A stretch of DNA of 64,000 nucleotides, from positions 248,001 through 312,000 of the forward strand of contig NZ_JAYXHR010000001.1 of assembly GCF_036017065.1 (NCBI RefSeq). Reading direction: 5' to 3'. This document shows positions 13,903 to 24,383 of the stretch, piece by piece. The number at the start of each line of letters is the position of its first letter. Within the stretch, counting starts at the first letter, position 1. The translations under genes were made by a program, and so were the position numbers. Below the pieces are notes generated by a model. It worked only from the letters and a program-made list of their open reading frames with translations. It did not search any database and had not been told where the DNA came from. The stretch is from Uliginosibacterium sp036017065. GTDB lineage: Bacteria; Pseudomonadota; Gammaproteobacteria; Burkholderiales; Rhodocyclaceae.

Positions 13903-14379
13903 ATGAACACCATTCCGTTGACCGTTGCCGGTGCCGAACAGCTGAAGCAGGAGCTGCACCGCCTGAAGACCGTCGAGCGCCCGAAAGTCATCGAGGCGAT
14001 TGCCGAGGCGCGCTCGCATGGCGACTTGTCCGAGAACGCCGAGTACGACGCCGCCAAGGAGCGTCAGGGCTTCATCGAGGGCCGCATCAAGGAGGTCGAA
14101 GGCAAACTGGGCAATGCCCAGATCATCGACCCCAAGCTGCTGGATGCGGACGGCCGTTGCGTGTTTGGCGCGACGGTGGATCTCGAGGATCTCGACTCCG
14201 GCGACTCCGTGACCTACCAGATCGTGGGTGACGACGAGGCCGACCTCAAGGCCGGCAAGATTTCGGTGAGCTCGCCGATTGCCCGCGCGCTGATCGGCAA
14301 GTACGCGGGTGATGTCGCCGAGGTTCAGGCGCCGGGCGGCGTGCGCGAGTACGAGGTACTCGACGTCAAGTACATCTGA
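13903..14379 (+). CDS. greA: Transcription elongation factor GreA
   Basis: GreA (158 aa) enters the secondary channel of stalled RNA polymerase and stimulates cleavage of backtracked transcripts. The N-terminal coiled coil (about 1-75) carries the catalytic acidic tip region in ARSHGDLSENAEYDAAKE. The C-terminal FKBP-like domain has VTYQIVGDDEADLKAGKIS and ends YEVLDVKYI. It starts 9 bp after the carB stop, probably in the same transcript, a common betaproteobacterial order. A GreB paralogue is encoded at 50431-50982. Confidence 0.97.
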   Translation: MNTIPLTVAGAEQLKQELHRLKTVERPKVIEAIAEARSHGDLSENAEYDAAKERQGFIEGRIKEVEGKLGNAQIIDPKLLDADGRCVFGATVDLEDLDSGDSVTYQIVGDDEADLKAGKISVSSPIARALIGKYAGDVAEVQAPGGVREYEVLDVKYI

Positions 14380-14384
14380 AGTCG

Positions 14385-14846
14385 ATGGGCCGCCTCGCCG
14401 ATTACCTGTTCGCGATTGCCGCCACGCTGTGGGTCGGCGTCTTGTGGGCGATCGGCTATGTGGTGGCGCCGACCCTGTTCCATACCTTGAGTGACCGCAG
14501 CCTGGCCGGCTCGTTGGCCGGGCAGTTCTTCCGTATCGTGGCCTGGATCGGCATGGGCTGCGCGGCTTACCTGCTGATCTACCTGTTGGTGCGCGAAGGA
14601 GCCCGCGCACTGAAGGCGGCGGTGTTCTGGCTGGTGGTGGCGATGCTGCTGCTGGTACTTGCGGGCCACTTCGGCATCACGCCGATCATCGCGAAGCTGC
14701 GCGCCGAGGCTTTTCCGCGCGAAGTGATGGAAAGCGTGGTGCGCGATCGCTTCGTCGCCTGGCACGGGATTTCCAGCGTGCTCTACCTGATCCAGAGTGC
14801 ACTCGGCATCGCGCTGGTTACCCAGCTGTTCAAGCGTCAGGCATAG
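14385..14846 (+). CDS. Small integral membrane protein, DUF4149-like
   Basis: This 153-aa, very hydrophobic protein has about four membrane segments: about 5-27 (YLFAIAATLWVGVLWAIGY), 48-68, 78-98 (FWLVVAMLLLVLAGHFG) and 127-147. It starts 5 bp after the greA stop, so it is probably translated from the same mRNA. It resembles the DUF4149 family found next to greA in many betaproteobacteria. The family assignment is from memory of pattern and context. No enzymatic motif is visible and no function can be given. Confidence 0.75.
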   Translation: MGRLADYLFAIAATLWVGVLWAIGYVVAPTLFHTLSDRSLAGSLAGQFFRIVAWIGMGCAAYLLIYLLVREGARALKAAVFWLVVAMLLLVLAGHFGITPIIAKLRAEAFPREVMESVVRDRFVAWHGISSVLYLIQSALGIALVTQLFKRQA

Positions 14847-14871
14847 GCGGTTTGGGTGCACTGCGTTCCAG

Positions 14872-14900
14872 AAAAAACGGCCCGCAAAGCGGGCCGTTGT
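14872..14900. terminator. Bidirectional terminator between the DUF4149-like gene and yhbY
   Basis: AACGGCCCGC (14876-14885) and GCGGGCCGTT (14889-14898) form a perfect 10-bp stem with an AAA loop. On the plus side TTGTCTT follows. On the minus side the six A at 14872-14877 read as a T run. It therefore serves both the carAB-greA transcript and the convergent yhbY transcript. Confidence 0.85.
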
Positions 14901-14902
14901 CT

Positions 14903-15364
14903 TCAGCGGGCGCTTTTCTTGATGCGGCCGCTACCTGCCGTGGGCTTGCGGATACGCGGCGCGCGCTCCGAAGTCACCGTCGTGCGGATGGGCCCATCAC
15001 GCTTCGGCCGGGCGCCGGAACTGACGCCGGGCAGCTTGCCACCTGCAATGCGCGGGCGGGTGGTCTTGCCTGCCGCTGCCGGAGCGGATTCATCGGGATT
15101 GGGGCGGAACAGGACGAGCAACTTGCCGATATGCTGGACGGCCGCGCAGCCGAGCTCCGTGCATACCGTATTGAGGATGTCCTCGCGGACGGCGCGCTCG
15201 TCGCCATACACGCGTACCTTGATGAGTTCGTGGGCCTTTAGCGAACGTTCGATTTCGGCCAGCACCGCAGGGGTCAGGCCATTGCCGGCAATGCTGACCA
15301 CCGGATTCAGGTGATGGGCCTTGGCGCGCAGATCGCGGCGCTGGGCGGGTGTGAGCTGGAACAT
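14903..15364 (-). CDS. yhbY: YhbY/CRM-domain RNA-binding protein
   Basis: This 153-aa protein has a CRS1-YhbY (CRM) domain in its first 90 residues, starting MFQLTPAQRRDLRAKAHHL, with the typical GNGLTPAVLAEIERSLKAHE and VRVYGDERAVRE. CRM proteins bind pre-50S ribosomal RNA and assist ribosome assembly. The remaining 60 residues are a basic, low-complexity tail ending GRIKKSAR that is absent from the short E. coli protein and may add RNA contacts. It is divergent from rlmE with only 38 bp between the starts, a conserved arrangement in beta- and gammaproteobacteria. Confidence 0.9.
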   Translation of the reverse strand: MFQLTPAQRRDLRAKAHHLNPVVSIAGNGLTPAVLAEIERSLKAHELIKVRVYGDERAVREDILNTVCTELGCAAVQHIGKLLVLFRPNPDESAPAAAGKTTRPRIAGGKLPGVSSGARPKRDGPIRTTVTSERAPRIRKPTAGSGRIKKSAR

Positions 15365-15402
15365 TCAGGAAAACTTTCGTAGCAAAACCGGATTTTACCG
15401 CG

Positions 15403-16041
15403 ATGAAGCGCAGCAAGAGCAGCAAAAACTGGATGACGGAGCACGTCAACGATCACTGGGTCCAGCGCGCCAAGGCCGAGGGCTTTCGTGCACGCGCCGC
15501 GTTCAAGCTTCTGGAGATCGATGAGCGCGATCGCCTGTTGCGCCCGGGAATGGTGGTTGTCGATCTTGGATCGACGCCGGGCTCGTGGTGCCAGGTCGCC
15601 GCACCCCGCGTGAAACCGGGAGGCGAGGTATTCGCATTGGACATCCTGCCGATGGACCCGATCCCCGAAGTGACCTTCCTTCAGGGGGACTTCCGCGAGG
15701 ACTCGGTGCTGATGGAATTTGAAACACTCCTGGCCGGACGTGAAGTTGACCTTGTTTTATCGGACATGGCCCCCAATATGTCTGGAATTGCCATCAGTGA
15801 CGACGGCCGGATGATGCATCTTGCTGAATTGGCACTGGATTTTTCCCAATCGCATTTGCGCACGGGCGGCAACATGCTGATCAAGGTATTCCAGGGAGCC
15901 GGGTTCATGGAGTTTCGTGCGGCCATGCAGGAGAGTTTCAAGCAACTGCATTCACGTAAGCCGGATGCATCGCGCGACCGCAGTGCCGAGGTCTACCTGC
16001 TGGGAATGGGTCGTCTGGGGGCGCCAACGGGTCACCCATAG
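15403..16041 (+). CDS. rlmE: 23S rRNA (uridine-2'-O)-methyltransferase RlmE (FtsJ)
   Basis: RlmE (212 aa) methylates the 2'-O of U2552 in the 23S rRNA A loop, a late step of 50S assembly. The Rossmann fold SAM-binding motif is VVDLGSTPGSWCQV. The K-D-K-E catalytic tetrad is visible as Lys in AAFKLLEID, Asp in LSDMAPNMSG, Lys in MLIKVFQG and Glu in SAEVYLLG. It precedes ftsH, the classic rlmE-ftsH pair, with a likely separate ftsH promoter between them. Confidence 0.96.
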   Translation: MKRSKSSKNWMTEHVNDHWVQRAKAEGFRARAAFKLLEIDERDRLLRPGMVVVDLGSTPGSWCQVAAPRVKPGGEVFALDILPMDPIPEVTFLQGDFREDSVLMEFETLLAGREVDLVLSDMAPNMSGIAISDDGRMMHLAELALDFSQSHLRTGGNMLIKVFQGAGFMEFRAAMQESFKQLHSRKPDASRDRSAEVYLLGMGRLGAPTGHP

Positions 16042-16067
16042 AAGGCTGCTATGAGGCCTATCTTGCA

Positions 16068-16097
16068 TTGCAGCGTCGGAACGATAGGGCATAGAAT
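16068..16097 (+). promoter_or_regulatory. Putative sigma-70 promoter for ftsH
   Basis: TTGCAG (16068-16073) and TAGAAT (16092-16097) are separated by 18 bp, about 50 bp upstream of the ftsH start. A small hairpin (GCCCC/GGGGC) lies in the leader. I see no sigma-32 consensus here, although ftsH is a heat-shock gene in E. coli. Confidence 0.5.
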
Positions 16098-16148
16098 CAG
16101 TCGAATCACGCCAAAGCCCCGGTATTCAGGGGCGTCACAGGAGTCGCC

Positions 16149-18038
<1,890 letters not shown>

Positions 18039-18058
18039 CGCGGCTGGGGTTTCCCGAT

Positions 18059-18090
18059 ACGGGCGTCATCCAAGGATGACGCCCGTTTTG
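18059..18090 (+). terminator. Rho-independent terminator after ftsH
   Basis: A perfect 13-bp GC-rich stem (18059-18071 with 18074-18086, containing GGGCGTCATCC and its complement) with an AA loop is followed by TTTGTTTT. It ends about 18 bp before the folP ATG, so folP must either use read-through or a promoter overlapping this region. Confidence 0.85.
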
Positions 18091-18107
18091 TTTTCCGACC
18101 TGCTTCC

Positions 18108-18941
18108 ATGAAACAAACGACGGATCTGCAGTGTGCCGGTTTCACACTGAGCTTCGAACAACCGAAGGTGATGGCAATCATCAACCTCACGCCGGATTCG
18201 TTCTCCGGTGACGGCCATGCCGGCTCCACGGATGCGGTTTTGCGCCACGCCGAGCAAGCCCTGGCCGACGGCGCGGACATGCTCGACATCGGCGGCGAGT
18301 CATCGCGGCCCGGTGCGCAGCCGGTCAGTGAGCATGAAGAGCTCGACCGCGTGCTGCCGGCGCTGGAGCGCTTGTTGCCGCTCGGCCTGCCGATTTCAGT
18401 CGATACGGTGAAGCCTGTGGTGATGCGTGAGGCGGCGAGGGCGGGGGCGGCGATGATCAACGACATCAATGCCCTGCAGGCGGATGGCGCGCTAGAAGCT
18501 GCCGCGCAATCATCCGCCGCTGTTTGCCTGATGCACATGCAGGGCGAACCGCGCAGCATGCAGCAGGCGCCCCATTACGACGATGTTGTGCACGAAGTGG
18601 AGCAGCATCTGCTCGCGCGTGCTCGGGCGCTAATGGACGCAGGCTGCGCACCCGGGCGCATCGTGCTGGATCCGGGTTTCGGCTTCGGCAAGACGCTGGC
18701 GCACAATGTGCTGCTCTTCCGGGCGCTGCCGCGCTTCGCTGGCCTGGGCTATCCTCTGCTGGTCGGCGTTTCCCGCAAGACCATGCTTGGCCACATCACG
18801 GGCCGGGCTGTGCAGGAACGCCAGGCTGCCAGCGCGGCTGCAGCCTTGATGGCAGCGCAACATGGAGCTGCCATCCTGCGCGTGCACGATGTGGCGCCAA
18901 CCGTCGATGCCCTGAAGGTGTGGGCAGCGTTGCGCGGTTGA
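18108..18941 (+). CDS. folP: Dihydropteroate synthase
   Basis: FolP (277 aa) condenses 6-hydroxymethyl-dihydropterin pyrophosphate with p-aminobenzoate to give dihydropteroate, the folate step blocked by sulfonamides. Conserved loops are present: MAIINLTPDSFSGDG (about 21-35), DIGGESSRPGA, SVDTVKP, INDINALQ, CLMHMQGEPRSMQ, VLDPGFGFGKT, GVSRK and ILRVHDVA. The order folP-glmM after ftsH is conserved in proteobacteria. Confidence 0.96.
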   Translation: MKQTTDLQCAGFTLSFEQPKVMAIINLTPDSFSGDGHAGSTDAVLRHAEQALADGADMLDIGGESSRPGAQPVSEHEELDRVLPALERLLPLGLPISVDTVKPVVMREAARAGAAMINDINALQADGALEAAAQSSAAVCLMHMQGEPRSMQQAPHYDDVVHEVEQHLLARARALMDAGCAPGRIVLDPGFGFGKTLAHNVLLFRALPRFAGLGYPLLVGVSRKTMLGHITGRAVQERQAASAAAALMAAQHGAAILRVHDVAPTVDALKVWAALRG

Positions 18942-18984
18942 ATACTCGACAACAAGAAAACTTCCAGACAGGTCCATCATTTCC

Positions 18985-20337
18985 ATGAGTCGCAAATACT
19001 TTGGCACCGACGGTGTACGTGGCCGCGTCGGCGAGTCCCCGATCACGCCGGAATTCGTGATGCGCCTTGGCTATGCCGCGGGCGTCACGCTGGTGGCGCG
19101 CGAGCAGATGCGTCCGGGACATCATCCTGCGGTGCTGATCGGCAAGGACACGCGGATTTCCGGCTACATGCTGGAGGCTGCGCTGGAGGCAGGATTTGCG
19201 GCTGCCGGCGTGGACGTGATCCTCGCAGGCCCGATTCCCACGCCGGCGGTTGCTTACCTCACCCGTGCGCTGCGCCTGCAGGCGGGGGTGGTCATTTCGG
19301 CGTCGCACAATCCGTACTACGACAACGGCATCAAGTTCTTCTCGGCAGGCGGCGCCAAGCTGCCCGATGCAGTGGAGGCCGAAATCGAGGCGCATCTGGA
19401 TGAACCGATGGGCTGCGTGGATTCGGCCAGGATGGGGCGCGCACGTCGTATCGATGACGCCGCCGGCCGTTACATCGAGTTCTGCAAGAGCAGCTTCCCG
19501 AACGAGCTGAACCTGCGTGGCCTGAAGATCGCACTGGATTGTGCAAACGGCGCGGCCTACCAGATTGCGCCCAAGGTTTTCCATGAACTTGGCGCCGAGG
19601 TGGTGGCGGTGGGTGTCGAGCCCAACGGTCTCAACATCAACGATGGCGTCGGTGCCACGGCGCCCAAGAGCCTGAGCGAAGCGGTGTTGCGCACGGGGGC
19701 GGACATCGGCATTTCGCTGGACGGCGATGCGGACCGCGTACTGATGTGCGACCGCAGTGGCGAGCTGTATGACGGAGACAAACTTCTCTACGTCATCGCC
19801 CGTGCCCAGCAAGCGGAGGGGCGGTTGAGCGGCGTGGTTGGCACCTTGATGAGCAACCTCGGCTTCGAGAACGCGATCCGCGACATGGGGGTAGATTTCC
19901 ACCGTGCCAAGGTGGGCGACCGCTACGTGCTGGAGTTGATGCTGGAGAAGGGCTGCAAGCTGGGTGGCGAGAATTCCGGTCATATCATCTGCCTGGACCG
20001 GCATACGACCGGTGACGGCATCGTGTCGGCGCTGCAGGTGCTGGCCGCCCTGCGGCAGAGCGGCGAAACCCTTGCCGAAGCGTGCCGATCCTTGGTGTTC
20101 TACCCCCAGAAGTTGATCAACGTACGCATGACTGCCGGTTTCGACTGGGCGTCGGACGCCGATATCGCTGCTGCCAGGCAAGCAGCCGAGGATGAACTGG
20201 GCCGCGAAGGGCGTGTCCTGCTGCGGCCCTCCGGCACCGAGCCATTGTTGCGTGTGATGGTGGAGGGGGCGGATGGCGCCAAGGTTGAACGCCTGTCCCG
20301 CAGCATTGCCGAGGTGGTGAGCCGGGCCGTCGAGTAG
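18985..20337 (+). CDS. glmM: Phosphoglucosamine mutase
   Basis: GlmM (450 aa) converts glucosamine-6-phosphate to glucosamine-1-phosphate, the step before GlmU in UDP-GlcNAc synthesis for peptidoglycan and LPS. The N-terminus reads RKYFGTDGVRGRVGESPITP. The phosphoserine active site is in VVISASHNPYYDNGIKFF (Ser about 107). The Mg-binding loop is SLDGDADRVLMCD, the sugar-binding motif GGENSGHI, and the phosphate-binding loop RPSGTEPLLRVMVEG. It begins 43 bp after folP. A hairpin without a T run follows its stop. Confidence 0.97.
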   Translation: MSRKYFGTDGVRGRVGESPITPEFVMRLGYAAGVTLVAREQMRPGHHPAVLIGKDTRISGYMLEAALEAGFAAAGVDVILAGPIPTPAVAYLTRALRLQAGVVISASHNPYYDNGIKFFSAGGAKLPDAVEAEIEAHLDEPMGCVDSARMGRARRIDDAAGRYIEFCKSSFPNELNLRGLKIALDCANGAAYQIAPKVFHELGAEVVAVGVEPNGLNINDGVGATAPKSLSEAVLRTGADIGISLDGDADRVLMCDRSGELYDGDKLLYVIARAQQAEGRLSGVVGTLMSNLGFENAIRDMGVDFHRAKVGDRYVLELMLEKGCKLGGENSGHIICLDRHTTGDGIVSALQVLAALRQSGETLAEACRSLVFYPQKLINVRMTAGFDWASDADIAAARQAAEDELGREGRVLLRPSGTEPLLRVMVEGADGAKVERLSRSIAEVVSRAVE

Positions 20338-20400
20338 CAAACCACTGCAGGGGCTGCCGTAGCCCCTGTCGGTGCGACTGATTTCTTACACGTAATGCGT

Positions 20401-20418
20401 CTGTAACAAAGCGTTCAT
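20401..20418 (+). promoter_or_regulatory. Pho box (PhoB site) upstream of pstS
   Basis: CTGTAACAAAGCGTTCAT fits the PhoB consensus of two 7-bp units separated by an AT-rich 4-bp spacer (CTGTAAC-AAAG-CGTTCAT). It is 46 bp before the pstS ATG. No convincing -10 hexamer could be fixed at the standard distance. This suggests phosphate-starvation control of the pst operon. Confidence 0.65.
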
Positions 20419-20463
20419 ACACTTGCCTCCGGCTTCAGGCCAATCCATACAAGGAGTCGAGTT

Positions 20464-21462
20464 ATGAACGGTTTCAAGATCCTGACCATCGCTGCGATGG
20501 TTGCTGCTGGTTTCGCTGCCCAGGGTGCCAAGGCCCAGGCAATCGTGAAGATTGACGGTTCCAGCACCGTCTTCCCGGTCACCGAAGCGGTCGCCGAAGA
20601 GTTCCAGAAGGCCAAGAAGGGCTCGGTCAAAGTGACCGTCGGCGTGTCTGGCACGGGTGGTGGCTTCAAGAAGTTCTGCCGTGGCGAGACCGATATCTCC
20701 GGTGCATCCCGCCCGATCCTTGCTAACGAAATGGCGGAGTGCAAGGCCGCCGGCATCAAGTACATCGAACTGCCCGTCGCTTTCGACGCGCTGACCGTCG
20801 TTGCCAACCCGAAGAACCCGTTCCTGAAGCAGATCACTGTCGAAGAACTGAAGAAGATCTGGGAACCGGCCGCTCAAGGCAAGATCACCAAGTGGAACCA
20901 GGTGAACCCGGCCTGGCCCGACGCGCCGATCAAGCTGTTCGGCCCGGGTGCCGACTCCGGCACCTTCGACTACTTCACCGAAGCCATCAACGGCAAGGCC
21001 AAGGCCAGCCGCGGCGACTTCACCGCGTCTGAAGATGACAACGTGCTGGTCCAGGGCGTCTCGCGTGACATCAACGCCATCGGTTATTTCGGCTATGCCT
21101 ACTACGCCGAGAACCAGGACAAGCTGAAGGCCATTCCTGTCGTCGAAAAGGCAGGCAAGCCCGCCGTGCTGCCGTCGCAGGACACGGTCATGAAGGGTAC
21201 TTACCAACCCCTGTCGCGTCCGATCTTCATCTACGTGTCGGCCAAGTCCGCTGATCGCGCTGAAGTGAAGGAGTTCATCGACTTCTACCTGAAGGAAGGC
21301 GGCAAGCTGGCCAAGGAAGTGAAGTACGTGCCGCTGCCGGACGCCGAGTACAAGCACGCGCATGAAATCTTCACCAAGCGCCGCACCGGCACCGCTTTCG
21401 GCGGCGTGCCCGAAGTCGGCGTGGAAGTTGCTGAGCTGCTGAAGCGCGAACCCAAGGAATAA
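20464..21462 (+). CDS. pstS: Phosphate ABC transporter, periplasmic phosphate-binding protein
   Basis: PstS (332 aa) captures inorganic phosphate in the periplasm and delivers it to PstCA. A Sec signal peptide is visible (Lys at 5, hydrophobic core ILTIAAMVAAGFA, likely cleavage after GAKA near residue 24). The mature protein begins with the phosphate-binding VKIDGSSTVFPVTEAVAEEF, followed by VSGTGGGFKKFCRGETDISGA. It is the first gene of pstSCAB, with a Pho box 46 bp upstream. A strong terminator directly after it probably makes pstS more abundant than the permease genes, a common arrangement. Confidence 0.95.
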   Translation: MNGFKILTIAAMVAAGFAAQGAKAQAIVKIDGSSTVFPVTEAVAEEFQKAKKGSVKVTVGVSGTGGGFKKFCRGETDISGASRPILANEMAECKAAGIKYIELPVAFDALTVVANPKNPFLKQITVEELKKIWEPAAQGKITKWNQVNPAWPDAPIKLFGPGADSGTFDYFTEAINGKAKASRGDFTASEDDNVLVQGVSRDINAIGYFGYAYYAENQDKLKAIPVVEKAGKPAVLPSQDTVMKGTYQPLSRPIFIYVSAKSADRAEVKEFIDFYLKEGGKLAKEVKYVPLPDAEYKHAHEIFTKRRTGTAFGGVPEVGVEVAELLKREPKE

Positions 21463-21481
21463 CTCCTCCGGGTTCTGCAGG

Positions 21482-21519
21482 AACCCCGGGATGCTGCGTG
21501 CAGGTCCCGGGGTTTTTTT
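21482..21519 (+). terminator. Terminator/attenuator between pstS and pstC
   Basis: AACCCCGGGA (21482-21491) and TCCCGGGGTT (21505-21514) form a perfect 10-bp stem with a 13-base loop, followed by seven T. Because pstC, pstA and pstB follow on the same strand, partial read-through would give differential expression within the operon. Confidence 0.85.
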
Positions 21520-21590
21520 GTGGCGTGACGTCAGGAGAGGGCAGGTAAAATCACATGGATAACGTCATGTTGAGAGAGGGTGAGGTCGTG

Positions 21591-22505
21591 ATGGGTGCGA
21601 GCACCAGCGATCGTTTGAAAAAGAAACGCCTGCGCAATCTGCGCGAGAGCTTCATCGAATCGCTGCTTTTCCTGGCGGCCTTCGTTTCCGTGGTGACGAC
21701 GGTCGGGATCGTATACATCCTGGTGTCGGAGTCGCTGAACTTCTTCGCGGAAGTCCCGCTGATCGACTTCCTGACCGATACGCAGTGGACGCCGCTGTTC
21801 GCCGATGCCCACTTCGGCATCATGGTGCTGATTTCCGGCACCCTGACCAGCGCCGGCGTTGCCCTCGCCGTCGCGTTGCCGCTCGGGACCATCATCGCCA
21901 TCTACCTGTCGGAGTTCGCCACGTTCTCGGTGCGCGAGGCCGCCAAGCCGGTGCTGGAGTTGCTGGGTGGCGTACCTACCATCGTGTTCGGCTACTTCGC
22001 GCTGATCGTCGTGACGCCGGCACTACAGAAGATTTTCCCGTCCCTGCCTGGCTTCAACATCCTGTCCGCCGGCCTGGTGATGGGCGTCATGATCATTCCG
22101 TACGTCGCTTCGCTGGCCGAAGACGCCATGCGTGCCGTGCCGATGAGCCTGCGCGAAGGGTCCTACGCCATGGGCGCGACTCGCCTGCAGACGGCGCTGC
22201 GCGTCGTGCTGCCGGCCGCCATCTCCGGCGTGGCATCGGCTTACGTGCTCGCCATCTCGCGTGCTGTCGGTGAAACCATGATCTTGACCGTGGCCGCGGG
22301 GAGTCAGCCTTTGCTGACCTTCAATCCGGCCGATTCGGCGATGACCCTGGCGTCCTATATCGCCGGCGTGTCGATGGGCGACCTGCCGCACGACTCCATC
22401 GGTTACAAGACGATTTTTGCCGCCGGCCTCACGCTGATGCTGATGACGCTGGCGTTGAACATCTTCGGCCACTGGCTGCGCAAGCGCTACCGCGAGGTCT
22501 ACTGA
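21591..22505 (+). CDS. pstC: Phosphate ABC transporter permease PstC
   Basis: PstC (about 304 aa) is one of the two membrane subunits of the high-affinity phosphate importer. Six membrane segments are visible, the first at about 22-44 (SLLFLAAFVSVVTTVGIVYIL). The cytoplasmic EAA-type loop that contacts PstB is MRAVPMSLREGSYAMGATRLQ. I chose the ATG at 21591 (MGASTSDRL) because GAGG lies 5 bases upstream and it fits family length. An in-frame ATG at 21555 would add 12 residues. pstA begins immediately after the stop. Confidence 0.93.
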   Translation: MGASTSDRLKKKRLRNLRESFIESLLFLAAFVSVVTTVGIVYILVSESLNFFAEVPLIDFLTDTQWTPLFADAHFGIMVLISGTLTSAGVALAVALPLGTIIAIYLSEFATFSVREAAKPVLELLGGVPTIVFGYFALIVVTPALQKIFPSLPGFNILSAGLVMGVMIIPYVASLAEDAMRAVPMSLREGSYAMGATRLQTALRVVLPAAISGVASAYVLAISRAVGETMILTVAAGSQPLLTFNPADSAMTLASYIAGVSMGDLPHDSIGYKTIFAAGLTLMLMTLALNIFGHWLRKRYREVY

Positions 22506-22506
22506 C

Positions 22507-23451
22507 ATGAATACCGCTGTTGCTCCGAACAAGGAAAGGGATCTGGCGGCAATCCGCTCGCTGATCCAGAAGCACAAGCGCTGGGATGCCATGTTCGGCG
22601 TTCTCGGCATCGTATGCCTGATGATCGGCGTGCTGACCCTGATCGCGCTGTTTGCCGACATGATCAGCGCCGGTGGCCAGCGCCTGTCCTGGGACTTCTT
22701 CACCAATTTCCCGTCGCGACGCGCAGGCCAGGCGGGCATCCTCGCCGCCTGGGTGGGATCCACGCTGGTCATGGTGGTGACTGCGGCCACCGCGATCCCG
22801 CTGGGGGTTGCCGCTGGCGTCTATCTCGAAGAGTACGCACCCAAGAACTGGGTGACCGACCTCATCGAGATCAACGTCACCAACCTGGCCGGCGTGCCGT
22901 CCATCGTGTATGGCCTGCTGGGCCTGGGTATCTTCGTCTACACCTTCGGCCTCGGTCACAGCATCCTCACTGCTGGCCTGACGCTGGCGCTGTTGATCCT
23001 GCCCGTGGTCATCGTGGCGACCCGAGAGGCCATCCGCGCCATTCCGCAAATGGTGCGCGAAGGTGCCTACGCCTGCGGTGCAACCACCTGGCAGACGGTG
23101 CGCGACCACATCGTGCCTTACTCCAGTGCTGGCATCCTGACCGGCGTCATCATCGGCCTGGCGCGTGCCATCGGTGAAACCGCGCCGCTGATCGTGGTGG
23201 GGGCCGTGACCTTCATCGCCTTCCTGCCGCCCGCTCCGGGCACTGGCGAGCCTACCGCCGGCCTCTTCGACTGGCTCTTCGCCGACTTCACCGTCTTGCC
23301 GATCCAGATGTTCAACTGGACTTCGCGCCCGGATGCGAACTTCCATGCCAATGCCGCGGCGGCGGGCCTGGTGCTGGTGCTCATGACGCTGCTCATGAAC
23401 GGCCTGGCGATCTGGCTGCGTTATCGCATGCGCAAGAACATCAAGTGGTAA
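22507..23451 (+). CDS. pstA: Phosphate ABC transporter permease PstA
   Basis: PstA (314 aa) is the second permease subunit of the Pst importer and pairs with PstC. It has a long N-terminal cytoplasmic helix, a first membrane segment at about 36-60 (FGVLGIVCLMIGVLTLIALF), and five more. The EAA loop is EAIRAIPQMVREGAYACGATTWQ. The gene starts one base after the pstC stop, so the two are co-translated. The 48-bp gap to pstB contains a ribosome-binding site. Confidence 0.95.
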   Translation: MNTAVAPNKERDLAAIRSLIQKHKRWDAMFGVLGIVCLMIGVLTLIALFADMISAGGQRLSWDFFTNFPSRRAGQAGILAAWVGSTLVMVVTAATAIPLGVAAGVYLEEYAPKNWVTDLIEINVTNLAGVPSIVYGLLGLGIFVYTFGLGHSILTAGLTLALLILPVVIVATREAIRAIPQMVREGAYACGATTWQTVRDHIVPYSSAGILTGVIIGLARAIGETAPLIVVGAVTFIAFLPPAPGTGEPTAGLFDWLFADFTVLPIQMFNWTSRPDANFHANAAAAGLVLVLMTLLMNGLAIWLRYRMRKNIKW

Positions 23452-23499
23452 CCCGTTGGCAAGCCCGCTTCCGAACGAATATTCCGCACAGAGATCGCC

Positions 23500-24282
23500 A
23501 TGAGCAAAGTTGCTACCCCTGAAAAAATCAAGGCTGAGGTCAAGGACTTCAACTTCCATTACAGCGCCTTCCATGCGCTGAAAAGCGTCAATTTCCCGGT
23601 GTACGAGAAGAAGGTCACCGCGCTGATCGGCCCGTCCGGTTGCGGCAAGTCCACGCTGCTGCGCTCGTTCAACCGCATGCACGACCTGTATCCGGGCAAC
23701 CGGTACGAAGGCGAGATCCGCCTGCATCCCGACAACACCAACCTGCTGGCTTCGGATGTCGATCCGATCGAAGTCCGCATGCGCATCAGTATGGTGTTCC
23801 AGAAGCCGAATCCCTTCCCGAAGTCGATCTACGAGAACGTGGCCTACGGCCTGCGCGTACGTGGCGAAAACAGCCGGGCATTGCTCGACGAGAAGGTGGA
23901 GCAGGCGCTGCGTGGGGCGTCGCTGTGGGATGAGGTGAAGGACCGCCTCAACGATCTCGGCGCCAACCTCTCGGGCGGCCAGCAGCAACGCCTGTGCATT
24001 GCGCGCGCCCTAGCGACCGACCCGGAGATCATCCTGTTCGATGAGCCGACCTCCGCGCTGGACCCGATCGCGACGGCCAACATCGAAGAGCTGGTGACCG
24101 AACTGAAGGACAAGGTCACCATCCTCATCGTGACGCACAACATGCAGCAGGCCGCCCGCGTCTCCGACTACACGGCCTACATGTACCTCGGCGAGCTCAT
24201 CGAGTTCGGCGTCACCGACCAGATGTTCGTGAAGCCGCAGAAGAAGCAGACCGAAGACTACATCACCGGTCGCTTCGGCTGA
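23500..24282 (+). CDS. pstB: Phosphate ABC transporter ATP-binding protein PstB
   Basis: PstB (260 aa) is the ATPase of the phosphate importer. Walker A is GPSGCGKST, the PstB-specific FNRMHDLYPGNRYEG follows, the ABC signature is LSGGQQQRLCIARAL, Walker B is IILFDEPTSALDP, and the switch His lies in TILIVTHNMQQA. In many genomes phoU and phoBR come next. Here the operon stops, followed by a promoter and hairpin region for secG, so the PhoU regulator must be encoded elsewhere or be absent. Confidence 0.97.
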   Translation: MSKVATPEKIKAEVKDFNFHYSAFHALKSVNFPVYEKKVTALIGPSGCGKSTLLRSFNRMHDLYPGNRYEGEIRLHPDNTNLLASDVDPIEVRMRISMVFQKPNPFPKSIYENVAYGLRVRGENSRALLDEKVEQALRGASLWDEVKDRLNDLGANLSGGQQQRLCIARALATDPEIILFDEPTSALDPIATANIEELVTELKDKVTILIVTHNMQQAARVSDYTAYMYLGELIEFGVTDQMFVKPQKKQTEDYITGRFG

Positions 24283-24319
24283 CGTCGCGGGGCCATGCGC
24301 CCCGATCTGGTGCCTTACA

Positions 24320-24353
24320 TTGACTGATGCAAGGGGGCGGGATAACATCCCGC
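24320..24353 (+). promoter_or_regulatory. Sigma-70 promoter for secG, overlapping a hairpin
   Basis: TTGACT (24320-24325) and TAACAT (24343-24348) are spaced by 17 bp, 36 bp before the secG ATG. The -10 overlaps a perfect inverted repeat, GCGGGAT-AAC-ATCCCGC (24337-24353), followed by TTCTTTG. That repeat could also act as the terminator of pstB or as an operator. The assignment is from consensus matching only. Confidence 0.55.
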
Positions 24354-24383
24354 TTCTTTGCTAACTGACCCTGCGTACAAGAC

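Noticed and set aside
20348..20368. Hairpin CAGGGGCT / AGCCCCTG after glmM as a terminator
   Set aside because: There is no T run after the stem, so I did not list it as a terminator. Read-through into pstS cannot be excluded.
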